The notes: a model not told the origin generated them from the letters alone. A DNA stretch of 64,000 nucleotides from Fagopyrum homotropicum (GCA_033239125.1 BSWB01000001.1:137064981-137128980); one strand, 5' to 3'; positions 33,901-46,679 are shown, counted from the first letter of the stretch. Numbers and translations are program-made.

Positions 33901-34349
33901 GTACCCCTATATAGATGCTCCTCATGTGTGACGTGTTGTGTCAGACTCGCATCTTGTAATGTTGGATGGAAACCGTGAATTGTTTAAGTTACGGCTGATA
34001 TAATTGGGGTTCTTTGTCGAATATCACTCGGAGAACCCTCAAATAAATCCTCTATCATCAACGTTCACGTACCCGATGGTTGTGAAACGGGAGACCCTGT
34101 GCTATCAAATGAACAAGATGCTGGAAGCATGGCATCATCGGGTGTGGCAAATTGCTCTATAATCTTGTCCCCTACAAATGGAACCACAACATCCACGGGG
34201 GAAGCCCCAACCTCTACGGAGTCTTCATTCAATAGAAATATGTCCGGGACATTTCCACGTAGAAGTAGTTGTTTCAATTGTTGTTGAGCTCGAGTAGATT
34301 TTGTAACATTTTGATCGTGTAATCGAGCCCGCTACAAATAACAATCAAT

Positions 34350-35489
34350 CAAAGATTAGCTTTATTTTTTAATTATCAAATTAATAAATATCTTGTTACA
34401 CTGCTTAGCTTCTTAAATAGTGTGTCAGGTCTAATGCATAGTGGGGAGGATATGGACTACAAAGAAATAAATTGGTTAGATATACTATTGAATAATCAAC
34501 TCATGCAATAAAAAGAAGAAATATTATAAACGCTTGCTCATAAATTCAACAATCTACTCAAAATAGTAAAGAGTTATATGAATGTTAATGATGTGTGACA
34601 TAAAAAAAGCTACAAATCAAAAATCATGAAAACAAGGAAAATAAAAGTACTTTATCACATAGACAACGACACAACATATGTCATATATCTAACCATTTAT
34701 TACCAAAATGAACATTCCTATCTAATCATTTAAACAACTTGATCATCCCCGCATCCAACATATCTTGTTCCACGTGCACAAGCCCCGACGCTACGTCTTA
34801 GGACTGAGTTCTTCCTTTGTAGGCGCATCCTACGTTACAAAAATAAAACGTAAGACTTACTCGAAGAAGAGGAAAAATACACACAATTGAAAAGCAAGAA
34901 GCAAATCGTACACTACTTATGGTGGAAGATGGATAGATCTATAATGACAGTATAACTGTAGTTAATAAGTTTAAGAATCTCAAATTTACAATGAGTGATT
35001 CCAGCATAAGTGCAGTTAGGCAAATCATTGATTGCAATTCAGCACACAAATATCTAAAAGAGTCATAATCTACTGCACAATGATGTTTAACCAAAATTTT
35101 CTTCCTCCGAGATCATTGTTAATATCACAAAACTGTTGGTCATTTCATGGCACCCATTTTTTCAGTATTGTTTACTTAGAAGAGGAAAATTTTACAATAA
35201 GAAATAAACAAGACCTTCTAATTTCAAAGTTTGCGTCATTATTAGTCAAGCCACAATAAATAATTAATTCATATAAGCTGATTATTTCTCCATTATGGGT
35301 TGAGGAGGGATAATCCTTTTCAAACATTTCTTAGCAGATGAAAATTAATGATTAACCATTCTTGTTTCTAGAATCAAGTAACTAGCAAATTCCTACTGTA
35401 AGTTGATATTTAGCTTAAAACTAACCCCTCAAAATATATATTTCAAAAAATGAGCATGTAGCTTCTATAATATAAGTTGAAGTCATGAC
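34350..35489. other. AT-rich interval without a recognised gene
   Basis: No gene, array or element border identified. It could hold 5' sequence of the former PMD gene. Confidence 0.5.
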
Positions 35490-35494
35490 GATGT
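35490..35494. other. Target-site duplication GATGT (left copy)
   Basis: GATGT directly before the LTR is repeated at 45508-45512 after the 3' LTR. Confidence 0.95.
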
Positions 35495-38449
35495 TGTAAA
35501 ATCCGAAATTTTTAATTTTTTTAATTTTTTTTAATTTTATTTATTCCGATAATCTTATAAGGTTATAATTGTTGGGCGGAATTTTTCGTTATCGGATTCC
35601 TAACAAAATCGGATAGTTATGATGGGCCATAGTATTTATGGGCCACCACTTGTTGAATCCACTTATTCTTCCAGCTTTCAAATTGGGCTTAATTAGGTTA
35701 ATTAATTTTAATCCTAATTAAGGCCTTTAACCTAATTACTATTACTCTAACCTAATAACACCCTAATTTCCTATCTACGTAAACTCTTCCCTCACGCCGC
35801 TACTACCCCACTCACAATTGAAGTTGAGACCACTACCACTGCGTACGATCCCTGGACCTGCAACCACGCCGGAACCGTTCAACGGCCGACACTCCCAGAC
35901 GGTGCTCCATCAACGCGGAACATTTGCGCCGTCCGCAAAACAGGTGAGTTCTGATCTCTGTAAACCGTTCTGGAGACACTTAACTGCTGCTGACGAAGGT
36001 TGCGATGCACAGCCCGGCAAGACCGCTCGACGTCGCTGGCAGTCCACCGCATAACCTCCTTGTCCGTCGCTTTCGCCGTAGAAATTAGGTGAGTCGTGCT
36101 ACCACCCTTTCTAGCGCTTTCTTACCGTAAACAACAATGCGGGTCTGATCTGTTGTCTACCGTACAACACCGCAGGCCACGGATCGTTACCGCCCCGTCA
36201 CGAGCCACGCCAACCTTCCCTCTCTCCTTGTCGAGGATGATCATCGATCGTTGCGATCGAGTTGTATTGGATCGGTGAGCCCTCTTCACTTCTATCTCTA
36301 CCTTCTTTCTCTGCGCTATCTCTGCGCTATTTACTGCTGTCCTTAGGCTTAATTTTGACTAGGAGATAGTAATAAGGGTTGAAGAATGTGTATGTACTGT
36401 ATGTAGTGTATGGATAGGCTTGTTAGGAATATAATGAGTATGATTTCATTTGGTATCATGGTGAAGGGTGTTTGGAGTAGTTGCTGTAGTTTTTATTGGG
36501 TTGTGTGTATGCCCTGTTGCTCTTGAGGATCGAAGGAGGGACCTGTTGCATGACCTTGTTATTTCCAGATTTTTTTGGTGTGAACAGCTGATTTTAAGAT
36601 TGTATTTCGATACTCTAGCTCGAACATCCACCGTTGAGATTCTGGTATGTTGTAGGTAGGTATGTGTAGTTTGATGTATTAAACTTTGAGAGTGATCTAA
36701 CGGTTGGATTAAAAGTTATAAGGTCCCAAAGTTAGTTCCTCATGCAGTTTTTATAAGTGTGCTAAGTGTTGAGAAAAACTGCATGTGATGCAGTTTTGTG
36801 AGATAGTTTTGGATAGGTTTTTGATCTTTGCTGGACTTGAATTTTGGATATGTCTTAGTTAGGATTACATAGTAGAGTATATCAAAAATTGAGGGAAATT
36901 CATCAAGAGGTTTAGTAGTTATGATTTTTCAAAGTCAAGACTATAAGCAGTTTTCTGGATGTTGCTGAAAGTCTCCAAGTGCTGGAAACATTTTGTGCTG
37001 TGCAGTCATGTTTGAACTTACGTTTAGATCCCTTATAAATATAATCCACCGTTCATTTTTTAGTATGTTATCAAGTGCTATGCATAGGGTGATGTATCAA
37101 AAGTTGAGGTTGATCCAACGGTTAGATTTAGATTTATGAAGGTCCAAACTAGACTGATGGTGCAGTTAAGAAATTACACAAATTTTGGCTAAGCATGGGA
37201 TTTATGGGTGTTGGACCCAACTTTGAGAATTTATGTAGGATTATTGACTGAGTATTTTTTTGGGAGATCTTTGACATTATGAATTGTATGCATATCATAG
37301 ATGACTTGAGTAATTTTCTTACAATTTTTATAAATTTATTTGAGTTTTGTATTATAAGCTAAAGTTGGACCTTAGTGACCTTTTTAAAAAAGTTAAGAAA
37401 AATGTGTAATCTATAAGCTCTACCTAAACTAACTCTTAAGAGTTAGATTATGAAATTAAGTCCCAAAGAAAGGTTTGAGCATATATTTCAGGATCTTTGA
37501 GAGTTTCGGGACCAGGGGTAAAATGGTCATTTTACCTTAGGAGGACATTTTAGTAATTTCTATTGAAGGAATCGTACACCTTAGAAGTTATAGACTTCTA
37601 AGAATATGGGATGTATGTTGATCCACTTGCCCTTATGACAGGCAATTGAGTCCCAACAGTTGCGGACCGAGTTGAGATAACAAGAATCGAGTTTCGAGTC
37701 AGGTAAGTCCTTTGGGCTTACTTAGCTAGCTTCTGGATATGAGTGTGGATAAGGATAGTGGTGTTTGAATGGTGTGTTTATAATTGTATTTAGTAGCCAT
37801 TATATACCGACCTATACATTGGCCTAAGAGTAACGGGCGGTGGCATTCTGTTCAGTTAGCCTAAGGGCGCTGGGGGTTTCTTTAGGGACTAGTCCACACT
37901 CGGTTTGTAGTGATGCTACCGGTGGAGGTAAACTAGACCTACACCCAGTTGGATAAGGAACGGAGGCGAGAACTCTTAAGATTTCTCGTGCCACAATTGT
38001 AAAATAGAATAAGGTGAATCACTTAACTACTAGATAATAACCGGTTTGTGTGCCAGTATGATGTTTATTTTATGTTATCTTGGTTGTGTTTGTGCTATCG
38101 TTATTCTACTTTTTTTTAGATTGTTAGCTAACGGTTTATCCGTGTTGTAGATTTTGTAGAGATAAACAGTTGCAGAGAGATCCGGACGGATGGTCAGCCG
38201 GGTCCACGTACTCATTAGATGGGGACGGGGGAGTCTTCCATACGGCATGCATGTTACATGTATATATATGTTTTGTAAGGCTGTAACATGTGCACATTCA
38301 TAAAATACAATATTATGTTTTGAAATTGTTTTAATTACATTTGTGCCTTGTTGTAAGATCCTAGTAAAGTTGTTGTTAAACCAAGGTCGGGACCCAATGT
38401 GAGGTCCTAACCAGTAGCTCCCCGAGTTTCGAGAACTTGGGGTGTTACA
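35495..38449 (+). repeat. 5' LTR of gypsy B (2955 bp)
   Basis: TGTAAAATCC to GGGGTGTTACA. Family member of the LTR at 16382-19632. It includes the covarying hairpin (36775-36797), a second hairpin (CTTAGAAGT...ACTTCTAAG, 37580-37602), the donor CAG|GTAAGT at 37703, branch-like CTAAC and the acceptor TTGTAG ending at 38150. The GC-rich part (35820-36300) has short frames that look non-genic. Confidence 0.95.
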
Positions 38450-38452
38450 ACA

Positions 38453-38464
38453 TGGTATCAGAGC
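38453..38464 (+). other. Primer-binding site of gypsy B (tRNA-iMet)
   Basis: TGGTATCAGAGC, three bases after the LTR: an exact match to the common plant initiator-Met primer complement. Confidence 0.95.
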
Positions 38465-41329
38465 CAGGTTGGAACAATGGCACTTGAAATCTTCTGAAAG
38501 ACCGAATGTAGAAATAACCAGAACCCAAAATGGGTCTAAAATTTTTAAAATGAAGTTTTATTTTAAAAATGAGCATAGTCGGGTTGTTGGGATAGTAGTA
38601 CGTCGGACCACCATCGCTCTCCGTGGATCTCTGCAGCTTAGTATGATAGGAAGTAGTATGTGGACTTATAGTGTTGTATGTTTATGTGTGTTATATGTAT
38701 ATCTATATAGATGTAATATTTTAGTACCCTATAGACTATGAAATGCCCTTTAGGTGAGTTATTATGATGCGATCATTGCCTCATGATAAAAGGTTAGTAG
38801 ATCTTAAAGAGTATCTCTATATGAAGATAATGGACTCAGACTCGAAGTAGAGTAATGTGTTCTGGTAGACACCCGGGCGATTCCTAAAATTTTTCGAAGA
38901 AAGGATGGACAATAAGACGAAGACTACGAGATGGTTTTAAAACAAGAACAATCGGACGAGAAGGAAATCTCATAACGACGCAAATAGAGGTAATGGGAGG
39001 TCGTTCAAGGAACTCAAAGGTATGAAGACGATAGATGAAACTCGAGGATCCATGTAAGACCTGATAAGAGTGCGGGTTAAAGACGGACATCGGAACACAA
39101 ATCAAACAGGGTGGAATATACTTACACCGGTCAGATTAAATGACAGTGCAACCAAGGTGGACGACGCCATAGGCAAGTATGGATCTGTGAGTACAAAGAA
39201 GATATGGTGTCGACCCCGATGTGAAGAATTAAAGAAGTACAAAGACAGAAATTGACAAATGAGTTTGAAGACGAGAAATAAATTTCATCATCATAGAGAC
39301 GGGTTGACTTCCTCAAAGATTCAAGAATTTTGTAAGAAATCATGACGCAAGTATCACACACAATAGAAGTCTGAAATTAAGACAACAAATTTCAATAAAT
39401 GTGGCATTACAAAACTACACCATTCAAGGAGGAAGAATGTGAGAGAATGATATTGGTGGATTTGAGGGTCCACAATAATTTCTCATTCACAGAGAGATTT
39501 ACGTTACCAACACTAACAGTTCATACCAGAGAACCGCAAACAGATGACGACTAATGTTAGAGGAATCTCGAAGACGCACTTACAAGATATTGTTGAATAA
39601 TTGATTAGTTCATCGACGATAAAGGAATGATACAACCGGACTTGGAAGAGTATAAGTGAGCTTACAGTGAAGACTCTAGGAGGAGCCAAAGGAGTATAAA
39701 CCGATAACCTAGAGGGGATAGCTTTTTACCAAGTACATCCACCTTGAAGGAGACCTAAGAAAGGTAAGTCTAGGACCTTGTAGAGGATCGACTATAGACT
39801 AAATAGGAACAACTAAGGAATTACCACGTATGGGATGACTATTTGGCAGTTAAGAAGTATAACAACGGATCTATAGAAGAATTTTTATCGACATATGGAA
39901 GACCCTTCGAGAGATCAACGGAAACAATTATGAAGTTAAATTTATACCAGTAACTTTATTTGAGAATTTATGAAGAAGATTTTGATAGCCGGGAATGAAA
40001 CCTTATGTCATTATCGATATCAAGGAAATGGTGTGAATAGTCTTACCTATCGGCTAAGAAAAGGGTACATATCACAGTTAGTAAGGATGTATTGTAAAAG
40101 ACGAATTATAGGAGTAGGAAGATGCAGATGATTTTGATCAGGTTCTACGTCAATCAAGACAGAGGGTGCTTAGAATTCCACCCAAGGGGAACTGATAGTG
40201 CGCTACCGAGATTTACAGAGGAAGTCCTTGTGACCAAGAAGTGACATGAAATAACTGGAGTTATAGAGGCGGCACAAACATAGAGGTTGGGATTTAGTTC
40301 TTTGGTGAGATGTCTTGTTGAATTGTGAAGTGATTGTAGATGGAATCTATGTTTTTGTCGAACCAAACGTGATAAAGAGTGAGATTGAATGACTGAAGAT
40401 TATTATATAGATCCGATACCACATCAGCAAGATAATTATCGAAAAAGGGTTATATAGGAATTTAATGAGAAATGGTGGTATGCAATGTAAACTTAAGGCC
40501 ATCCTGATAACCCGGTTGTATGTAGATGGAGGATGTTGTTTTAGAACCATGTACTAATGGTGTACCCGAGAGTCTACTCTCAATGAGTGGAAGGAGAATC
40601 GATGAGAATAATAAACCTAATCAATGTGGCCCGTCACAATGATACGAGAAAGTAAAGAGGTTAAACGGTCACACATGGTTAAGGCTTTAAAATAAGGTAA
40701 AGTGACAGGAGTATACAACCTAGTAGATGCAAGTTGAGAAATCAGATGGTTAGAGAAAGTTATATACATTTGATGCTTTTATACATTTGGTACTGGAAGA
40801 TGTTAATAAAAGTTATGCTATCGAGCCGGGAAAAAAAACATGGCGAAGGAAGCGTAAAACCCAGACGGATCGCTTAACCAGTGAGAAGAAAATTCATGTA
40901 TCAAAAGGCGCGTCTTAGTCAATGTAAAGAAGTATTGATATTTGGATGCCTTTATGATATCTATGCAAGAGTATAACATAATTGAGGTTTCAACACTGAA
41001 TGAGTAGTAATGACTAACTGACAATTATAGACCAATTCGGACAAGGAAATGTTACAAGATGAGATATCTAGTAGAAGAGTTCACAAGACAAGCACGAGAG
41101 ACAAGCATATTGTTGGCATTATTGTCTCGGTGTAGACTTACTACCGCACCTCGAGAATTGGATCTAAATAGAATAACCTCATGTCAAGATAGTAAATGAG
41201 TCAAGGTAAGGACTTGTAGGTCAACGTGATGTGCCTACATTAGAGGTCAAAGAGAATGTGGGAGGAAACCACATTGAGGAGTCCTGAAGAGTCGTCATTA
41301 GAGTCCGGATGAGAACTAGGTGAATTTCG

Positions 41330-42370
41330 GAAAATTCTAAGACCGCATGTCCCAATCCCTCCAAGGATGGTGTAACCGGCGAGTTATTTTTACTGAGGAG
41401 TTCCTAGACCAATTGTGAAACTCAATGGGTGTCAATGACCAAAGTTTCGACAAATATGGACAATTTATCTCAAGGTTTGGACAACTAGTACACACGGCTT
41501 AGAGTACGAGCTTTCACTGTACTACAATGGATCATCCTTAGAATGACGGCCGGTCTGAGAGGACCTTACTGTTATTAGGGAGGAATTTATAGGCGGTAAC
41601 AGATGAATCAATGTAGCACAGCGGAAGTGTGGTGGGACCATAACTCATAGATCAAGGAAATCAATGATATTATCTTTAGGAGCTCAAGTTAAAGAATTAA
41701 AGAACCTTACGAAAACTTCCACTAGGAGGGTGACTTTGGAGTTCAGCAAGTGGGAAGCCTCACAAGATGTAGGGGGTGAGTCATTATTTGAGGAACGGTC
41801 CGATTGAGGCATATTAGTCAAGCAAGACCAAGTCAGTTGTCTTACAGAGAGATTTAGGCACTTAGTAAGGTGCCGGAAGATGTTCTAGATCATTGTTTCA
41901 GAATGGATAGTCGGGACCTTCCATTGAATTCAGGAACAAGTAGATCCAACAAAAAGAATAAAGTTTTACAGTTATGTCTGTAGAGCAACAAAAAGAGCAG
42001 GAAGTGAGTTTAGAAAGGCAACCATGGTTATCTTAAGGAGGAGTGAGAAGTCATTTATCGACTGGTACTCCTAACCCTATTAGAGGGTGTCGACTAAGGG
42101 TTCTACACGTCTAAGTTGAGAGATTACACATCGGACCCGGGACATGTCATCAGCTATGAAAGTCGGATAGTTGAGCTAGATCATACTTTTGTAGAATATC
42201 CAATAGTCGTCCTAGAGCGTAGTACGAGATGTCTAGGGATATACCGATGCAGATGATCCAATGGTATAGACGAGGAGCAGATGAGACTACTTGAAGACAA
42301 AGGAGAGCATTAGACGTAGCTATCCCGAGTTCCTTGCGGAGTTAGCCGCTACTTCTATACCGACGAGTTA
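41330..42370 (+). pseudogene. Relic of gypsy integrase and C-terminal pol region
   Basis: Around 41390-41590, conceptual translation in shifting frames gives FHCTTMDHP...DGRSERTLLLL, a decayed form of the integrase segment around the catalytic Glu (usually TAFHPQTDGQSERT). Around 42095-42340 it gives FYTSKLRDYTSDPGHVI and SIRRSYPEFL, matching the end of a plant gypsy polyprotein (HVS-LRKY-DP-H and YP-LF). Stops and frameshifts are frequent. The rest of the internal region (38470-41330) is too degenerate for me to assign. Confidence 0.6.
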
Positions 42371-42536
42371 GTACTCAAAATGTTGTTCTATTTATGAATT
42401 TATATTGGATTGAGTATTGGTGGTTGCATGTGTTGCTTGACTATGATATTTGATTAGTGTTGACTTATAAGAAAATTATTTGAGTGCATGTTCTTATCCA
42501 AGTTTCGGGACGAAACTTATTTTAAGGGATGACTGA

Positions 42537-45507
42537 TGTAAAACCCGAAATTTTTAATTTTTTTTTATTTTTTTTAATTTTATTTATTCCGATAATCTTA
42601 TCAAGGTTATAATTGTTGAGCGGAATTTTTCGTTATCGGATTCCTAACAAGATCGGATAGTTATGATGGGCCATAGTATTTATGGACCACCACTTGTTGA
42701 ATCCACTTATTCTTTCAGCTTTCAAATTGGGCTTAATTAGGTTAATTAATTTTAATCCTAATTAAGGCCTTTAACCTAATTACTATTACTCTAACCTAAT
42801 AACACCCTAATTTCCTATCTACGTAACCTCTTCCCTCACGCCGCTGCTACCCCACTCACAATTGAAGTTGAGACCACTACCACTGCGTACGATCCCTGGA
42901 CCTGCAACCACGCCGGAACCGTTCAACGGCCGACACTCCCAGACGGTGCTCCATCAACGCGGAACATTTGCGCCGTCTGCAAAACAGGTGAGTTCCGATC
43001 TCTATAAACCGTTCTGGAGACACTTAACTGCTGCTGACGAAGGTTGCGATGCACAGCCCGGCAAGACCGCTCGACGTCGCCGGCAGTCCACCGCATAACC
43101 TCCTTGTCCGTCGCTTTCGCCGTAGAAATTAGGTGAGTCGTGCTACCACCCTTGCTAGCGTTTTCTTACTGTAAACAACAATGCGGGCCTGATCTGTTGT
43201 GTACCGTACAACACCGCAGGCCACGGATCGTTACCGCCCCGTCACAAGCCACACCACCAGTCCACGCCAACCTTCCCTCTCTCCTTGTCGAGGACGATCA
43301 TCGATCGTTGCGATCGAGTTGTACTGGATCGGTGAGCCCTCTTCACTTCTATCTCTACCTTCTTTCTCTGCGCTATCTCTACGCTATTTACTGCTGTCCT
43401 TAGGCTTAATTTTGGCTAGGAGATAGTAACAAGGGTTGAAGAAGGTGTATGTATTGTATGTAGTGTATGGATAGGCTTGTTAGGAATATAATGAGTATGA
43501 TTTCATTTGGTATCATGGTGAAGGGTGTTTGGAGTAGTTGTTGTAGTTTTTTTTGGGTTGTGTGTATGCCTTGTTGCTCTTGAGGATCGAAGGAGGGACC
43601 TGTTGCATGACCTTGTTATTTCCAGATTTTTTTGGTGTGAACTGCTGACTTTAAGACTGTATTTCGATACTCTAGCTCGAACATCCACCGTTGAGATTTT
43701 GGTATGTTGTAGGTAGATATGTGTAGTTTGATGTATTAAAATTTGAGAGTGATATAACGGTTGGATTAAAAGTTATAAGGTCCCAAAGTTAGTTCCTCAT
43801 GAAGCTTTTATAAGTGTGCTGAGTGTTGAGAAAAACTGCATGTGATGCAGTTTTGTGAGATAGTTTTGGATAGGTTTTTGATCTTTGTTGGACTTGAATT
43901 TTGGATATGTCTTAGTTAGGATTACATAGTAGAGTATATCAAAAATTGAGGGAAATTCATCAAGAGGTTTAGTAGTTATGATTTTTCAAAGTCAAGACTA
44001 TAAGCAGTTTTTTGGATGTTGTTGAAAGTCTCCAAGTGCTGGAAACATTTTGTGTTGTGCAGTCATGTTTGAACTTACATTTAGATACCTTATAAATATA
44101 ATCCACCATTTATTTTTTAGTATGTTATCAAGTGCTATGCATAGGGTGATGTATCAAAAGTTGAGGTTGATCCAACGGTTAGATTTAGATTTATGAAGGT
44201 CCAAACTAGACTGATGGTGCAGTTAAGAAATTACACAAATTTTGGCTAAGTATGGGATTTTTGGGTGTTGGACCCAACTTTGGGAATTTATGTAGGATTA
44301 TTGACTGAGTATTTTTTTTGGGAGATCTTTGACATTATGAATTGTATGCATATCATAGATGACTTGAGTAATTTTCTTACCATTTTTATAAATTTATTTG
44401 AGTTTTGTATTATAAGCTAAAGTTGGACCTTAGTGACCTTTTTAAAAAAGTTAAGAAAAATGTGTAATCTATAATTTCTACCTAAACTAACTCTTAAGAG
44501 TTAGATTATGAAATTAAGTCCCAAAGAAAGGTTTGAGCATATATTTCAGGATCTTTGAGAGTTTCGGGACCAGGGGTAAAATGGTCATTTTACCTTAGGA
44601 GGACATTTTAGTAATTTCTATTGAAGGAATCGTACATCTTAGAAGTTATAGACTTCTAAGAATATGGGATGTATTTTGATCCACTTGCCCTTATGACAGG
44701 CAATTGAGTCCCAACAGCTGCGGACCGAGTTGAGATAACGAGAATCGAGTTTCGAGTCAGGTAAGTCCTTTGGGCTTACTTAGCTAGCTTCTGGATATGA
44801 GTGTGGATAAGGATAGTGGTGTTTGAATGGTGTGTTTATAATTGTATTTAGTAGTCATTATATACCGACCTATACATTGGCCTAAGAGTAACGGGCGGTG
44901 GTATTCTGCTCATTTAGCCTGAGGGCGCTGGGGGTTTCTTTAGGGACTAGTCCACACTCGGTTTGTAGTGATGCTACCGGTGGAGGTAAGCTAGACCTAC
45001 ACCCAGTTGGATAAGGAACGGAGGCGAGAACTCTTAAGATTTCTCGTGCCATAATTGTAAAATAGAATAAGGTGAATCACTTAACTACTAGATAATAACC
45101 GGTTTGTGTGCCAGCATGGTGTTTGTTTTATGTTATCTTGGTTGTGTTTGTGCTATCGTTATTCTACTTATTTTTAGATTGTTAGCTAACGGTTTATCCG
45201 TGTTGTAGATTTTGTAGAGATAAACAGTTACAGAGAGATCCGGACGGATGGTCAGCCGGGTCCACGTACTCATTAGATGGGGACGGGGGAGTCTTCCATA
45301 CGGCATGCATGTTACATGTATATATATGTTTTGTAAGGCTGTAACATGTGCACATTCATAAAATTCAATATTATGTTTTGAAATTGTTTTAATTACATTT
45401 ATGCCTTGTTGTAAGATCCTAGTAAAGTTGTTGTTAAACCAAGGTCGGGACCCATTGTGAGGTCCTAACCAGTAGCTCCCCGAGTTCCGAAAACTTGGGG
45501 TGTTACA
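42537..45507 (+). repeat. 3' LTR of gypsy B (2971 bp)
   Basis: Copy of the 5' LTR, roughly 96-97% identical by eye, with a small insertion of about 13 bases near 43250. The covarying hairpin is at 43832-43854 and the splice-like donor GT at 44761. It is preceded by TTTAAGGGATGACTGA, a degenerate polypurine tract. Confidence 0.95.
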
Positions 45508-45512
45508 GATGT

Positions 45513-46679
45513 CAAAACACTTGTTATTTTCAAACATCTAGATAAAAAGAGACATTTCAAAAATGACTTCCAGACTTAAAAATATTACAAGTATGAGGTA
45601 TTAAGAAGTATAAAGCTTAAAAATAGCAGCAAGGTTTTTCACACATACAAAAAGGATTTCTTGAAGCTTGAAGATGCTTCAATAGTTAAACGAAATTGTT
45701 TTTGCATCAAGCAAAAAGACAGAGGTAGCTATCCGATAATCCTTTTCTTTTCCTCTGTTTATGAAAGAAAGAGTTGTAGCCAGTACTAAAAAATGACTCA
45801 TTTTCTAGAGGCACAGCTAGGGGGTGTATGGAGGGGGCCATGTACCCAGTTGAAGTTTGTTAAAATCTGTATAGAATGATATATTATTTATAGTATTTCA
45901 GTTGTCAAGTTGGTAGAGGGTGTGGAAATTGAAGTCGGAGACCCGTGTTCAATTCTTGGGGGAAGCAAAATAAGCAATTTTTTTCCTAATTTTTTAAAAT
46001 ACATATCATTTTGCACATCAACAATCATATATGGCACAATGGAAGCCTCTTTTGCATCAGATTCTTTGACAAATATCATTTCTGTATTAACCAAAAGACA
46101 ACAAAAGGCCCTAGTTGAATTGTTTAATAAATCTGAATTTGCCAAGACCTTTAATAGAAAAGGATATGAATAATGTGGGAACATACTCTTTTCGGATTAC
46201 ATGGTTTAACAATAACCAAAGTATATCTTTTATTTGACTTGGTTACCTATCATTCTCCTTTATATTTTATTGACATTATGAAATTTTACACATATATTGA
46301 GTAACTTTTGTCAATATATTATCTTCCTATTTTACAGAAGTTAATGAACCACTCACAATTATATCACAATTCACACCACAAGATTTTATAACATCATATA
46401 CATCTAACTCGGCTATTTGAGATCCAGCTACTCCACATTGCAAGCACTCCGAATTCAACAATTCACCAACAAACTGAAATCAAGCTTTGCAAGAGAGAAA
46501 AATCGGACATCTTACCTTAGGGCCAAAGAAGCATCATTTACAAAATACATAACTCAAAGGCATCGATGAAGACAAGCTCGGTTACACACCTCGAGCGAAG
46601 AAATTGAAGGTTCGTTTACAATTAACATTGAGCAAAGAAAACCAAACTCTTTCTTTCATAAAAAGAGGTCCTGTCCCTC
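45513..46679. other. Interval without a clear gene
   Basis: Mostly AT-rich. It holds the SINE-like Pol III boxes at 45902-45955. The 87-codon frame at 45910-46173 overlaps that candidate and has no recognisable domain. Confidence 0.5.
45895..45990 (+). repeat. Possible tRNA-derived SINE head
   Basis: Box A-like TTGTCAAGTTGG (45902-45913) and box B GTTCAATTC (45947-45955) are spaced about 35 bases apart, as in tRNA-derived SINEs. It does not fold as an intact tRNA. No target duplication was identified. Confidence 0.35.

Larger units (their letters stand above)
31950..34280 (-). pseudogene. Plant mobile domain (PMD) gene, decayed
   Basis: Plant mobile domain proteins (PMD, aminotransferase-like family) occur both as host proteins of the MAIL1 type and inside transposable elements. 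On the minus strand, an exon starting at 33047 encodes the hallmark order: KVHRRVKWISYWDERAP, LHDLHWDHV, then FVERWYPKTNTIHFPRGEM and LHDVACLLGLPIDG. A TAG replaces a sense codon near 32947. Further PMD-like sequence (YGIGVLANLYRSL, stop, SIGAQLDG) lies at 32060-31955, beyond a MITE. Upstream, an exon ending at 33646 (donor GTATG) carries a seven-residue repeat, with more open frame at 34277-34065. Exon frames do not join cleanly. Whether it was a host gene or a transposon passenger cannot be told. Confidence 0.75.
35495..45507 (+). mobile_element. Complete Ty3/gypsy element B, coding-dead
   Basis: A structurally complete 10,013-bp element: 5' LTR 35495-38449, PBS 38453-38464, internal region 38450-42536, 3' LTR 42537-45507, and a GATGT duplication on both sides. 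The internal region is only about 4.1 kb, and no open frame exceeds about 100 codons. I recognise degraded integrase (about 41330-41600) and the C-terminal end of pol (about 42080-42370), but no RT. The LTRs are much better preserved than the coding part. This suggests that the copy was already defective when it inserted and was moved by another element's proteins. Confidence 0.93.

Noticed and set aside
35818..36054. 78-codon frame repeated at 42862-43098 (LTRs of gypsy B)
   Set aside because: Present in both LTRs because the LTRs are duplicates. It ends at a splice-donor-like CAGGTGAGT and has no known domain. It could be an untranslated exon, but nothing supports a protein.
38442..38741. 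99-codon frame after the gypsy B PBS, considered as gag
   Set aside because: It covers the PBS itself and ends without gag motifs. It is element leader, not a gene.
45902..45965. Intact tRNA gene
   Set aside because: Box A and B are present, but no cloverleaf or acceptor stem can be formed, so only a SINE-like origin is suggested.
45910..46173. 87-codon plus-strand frame
   Set aside because: It overlaps the SINE-like Pol III boxes and shows no domain or codon signature.
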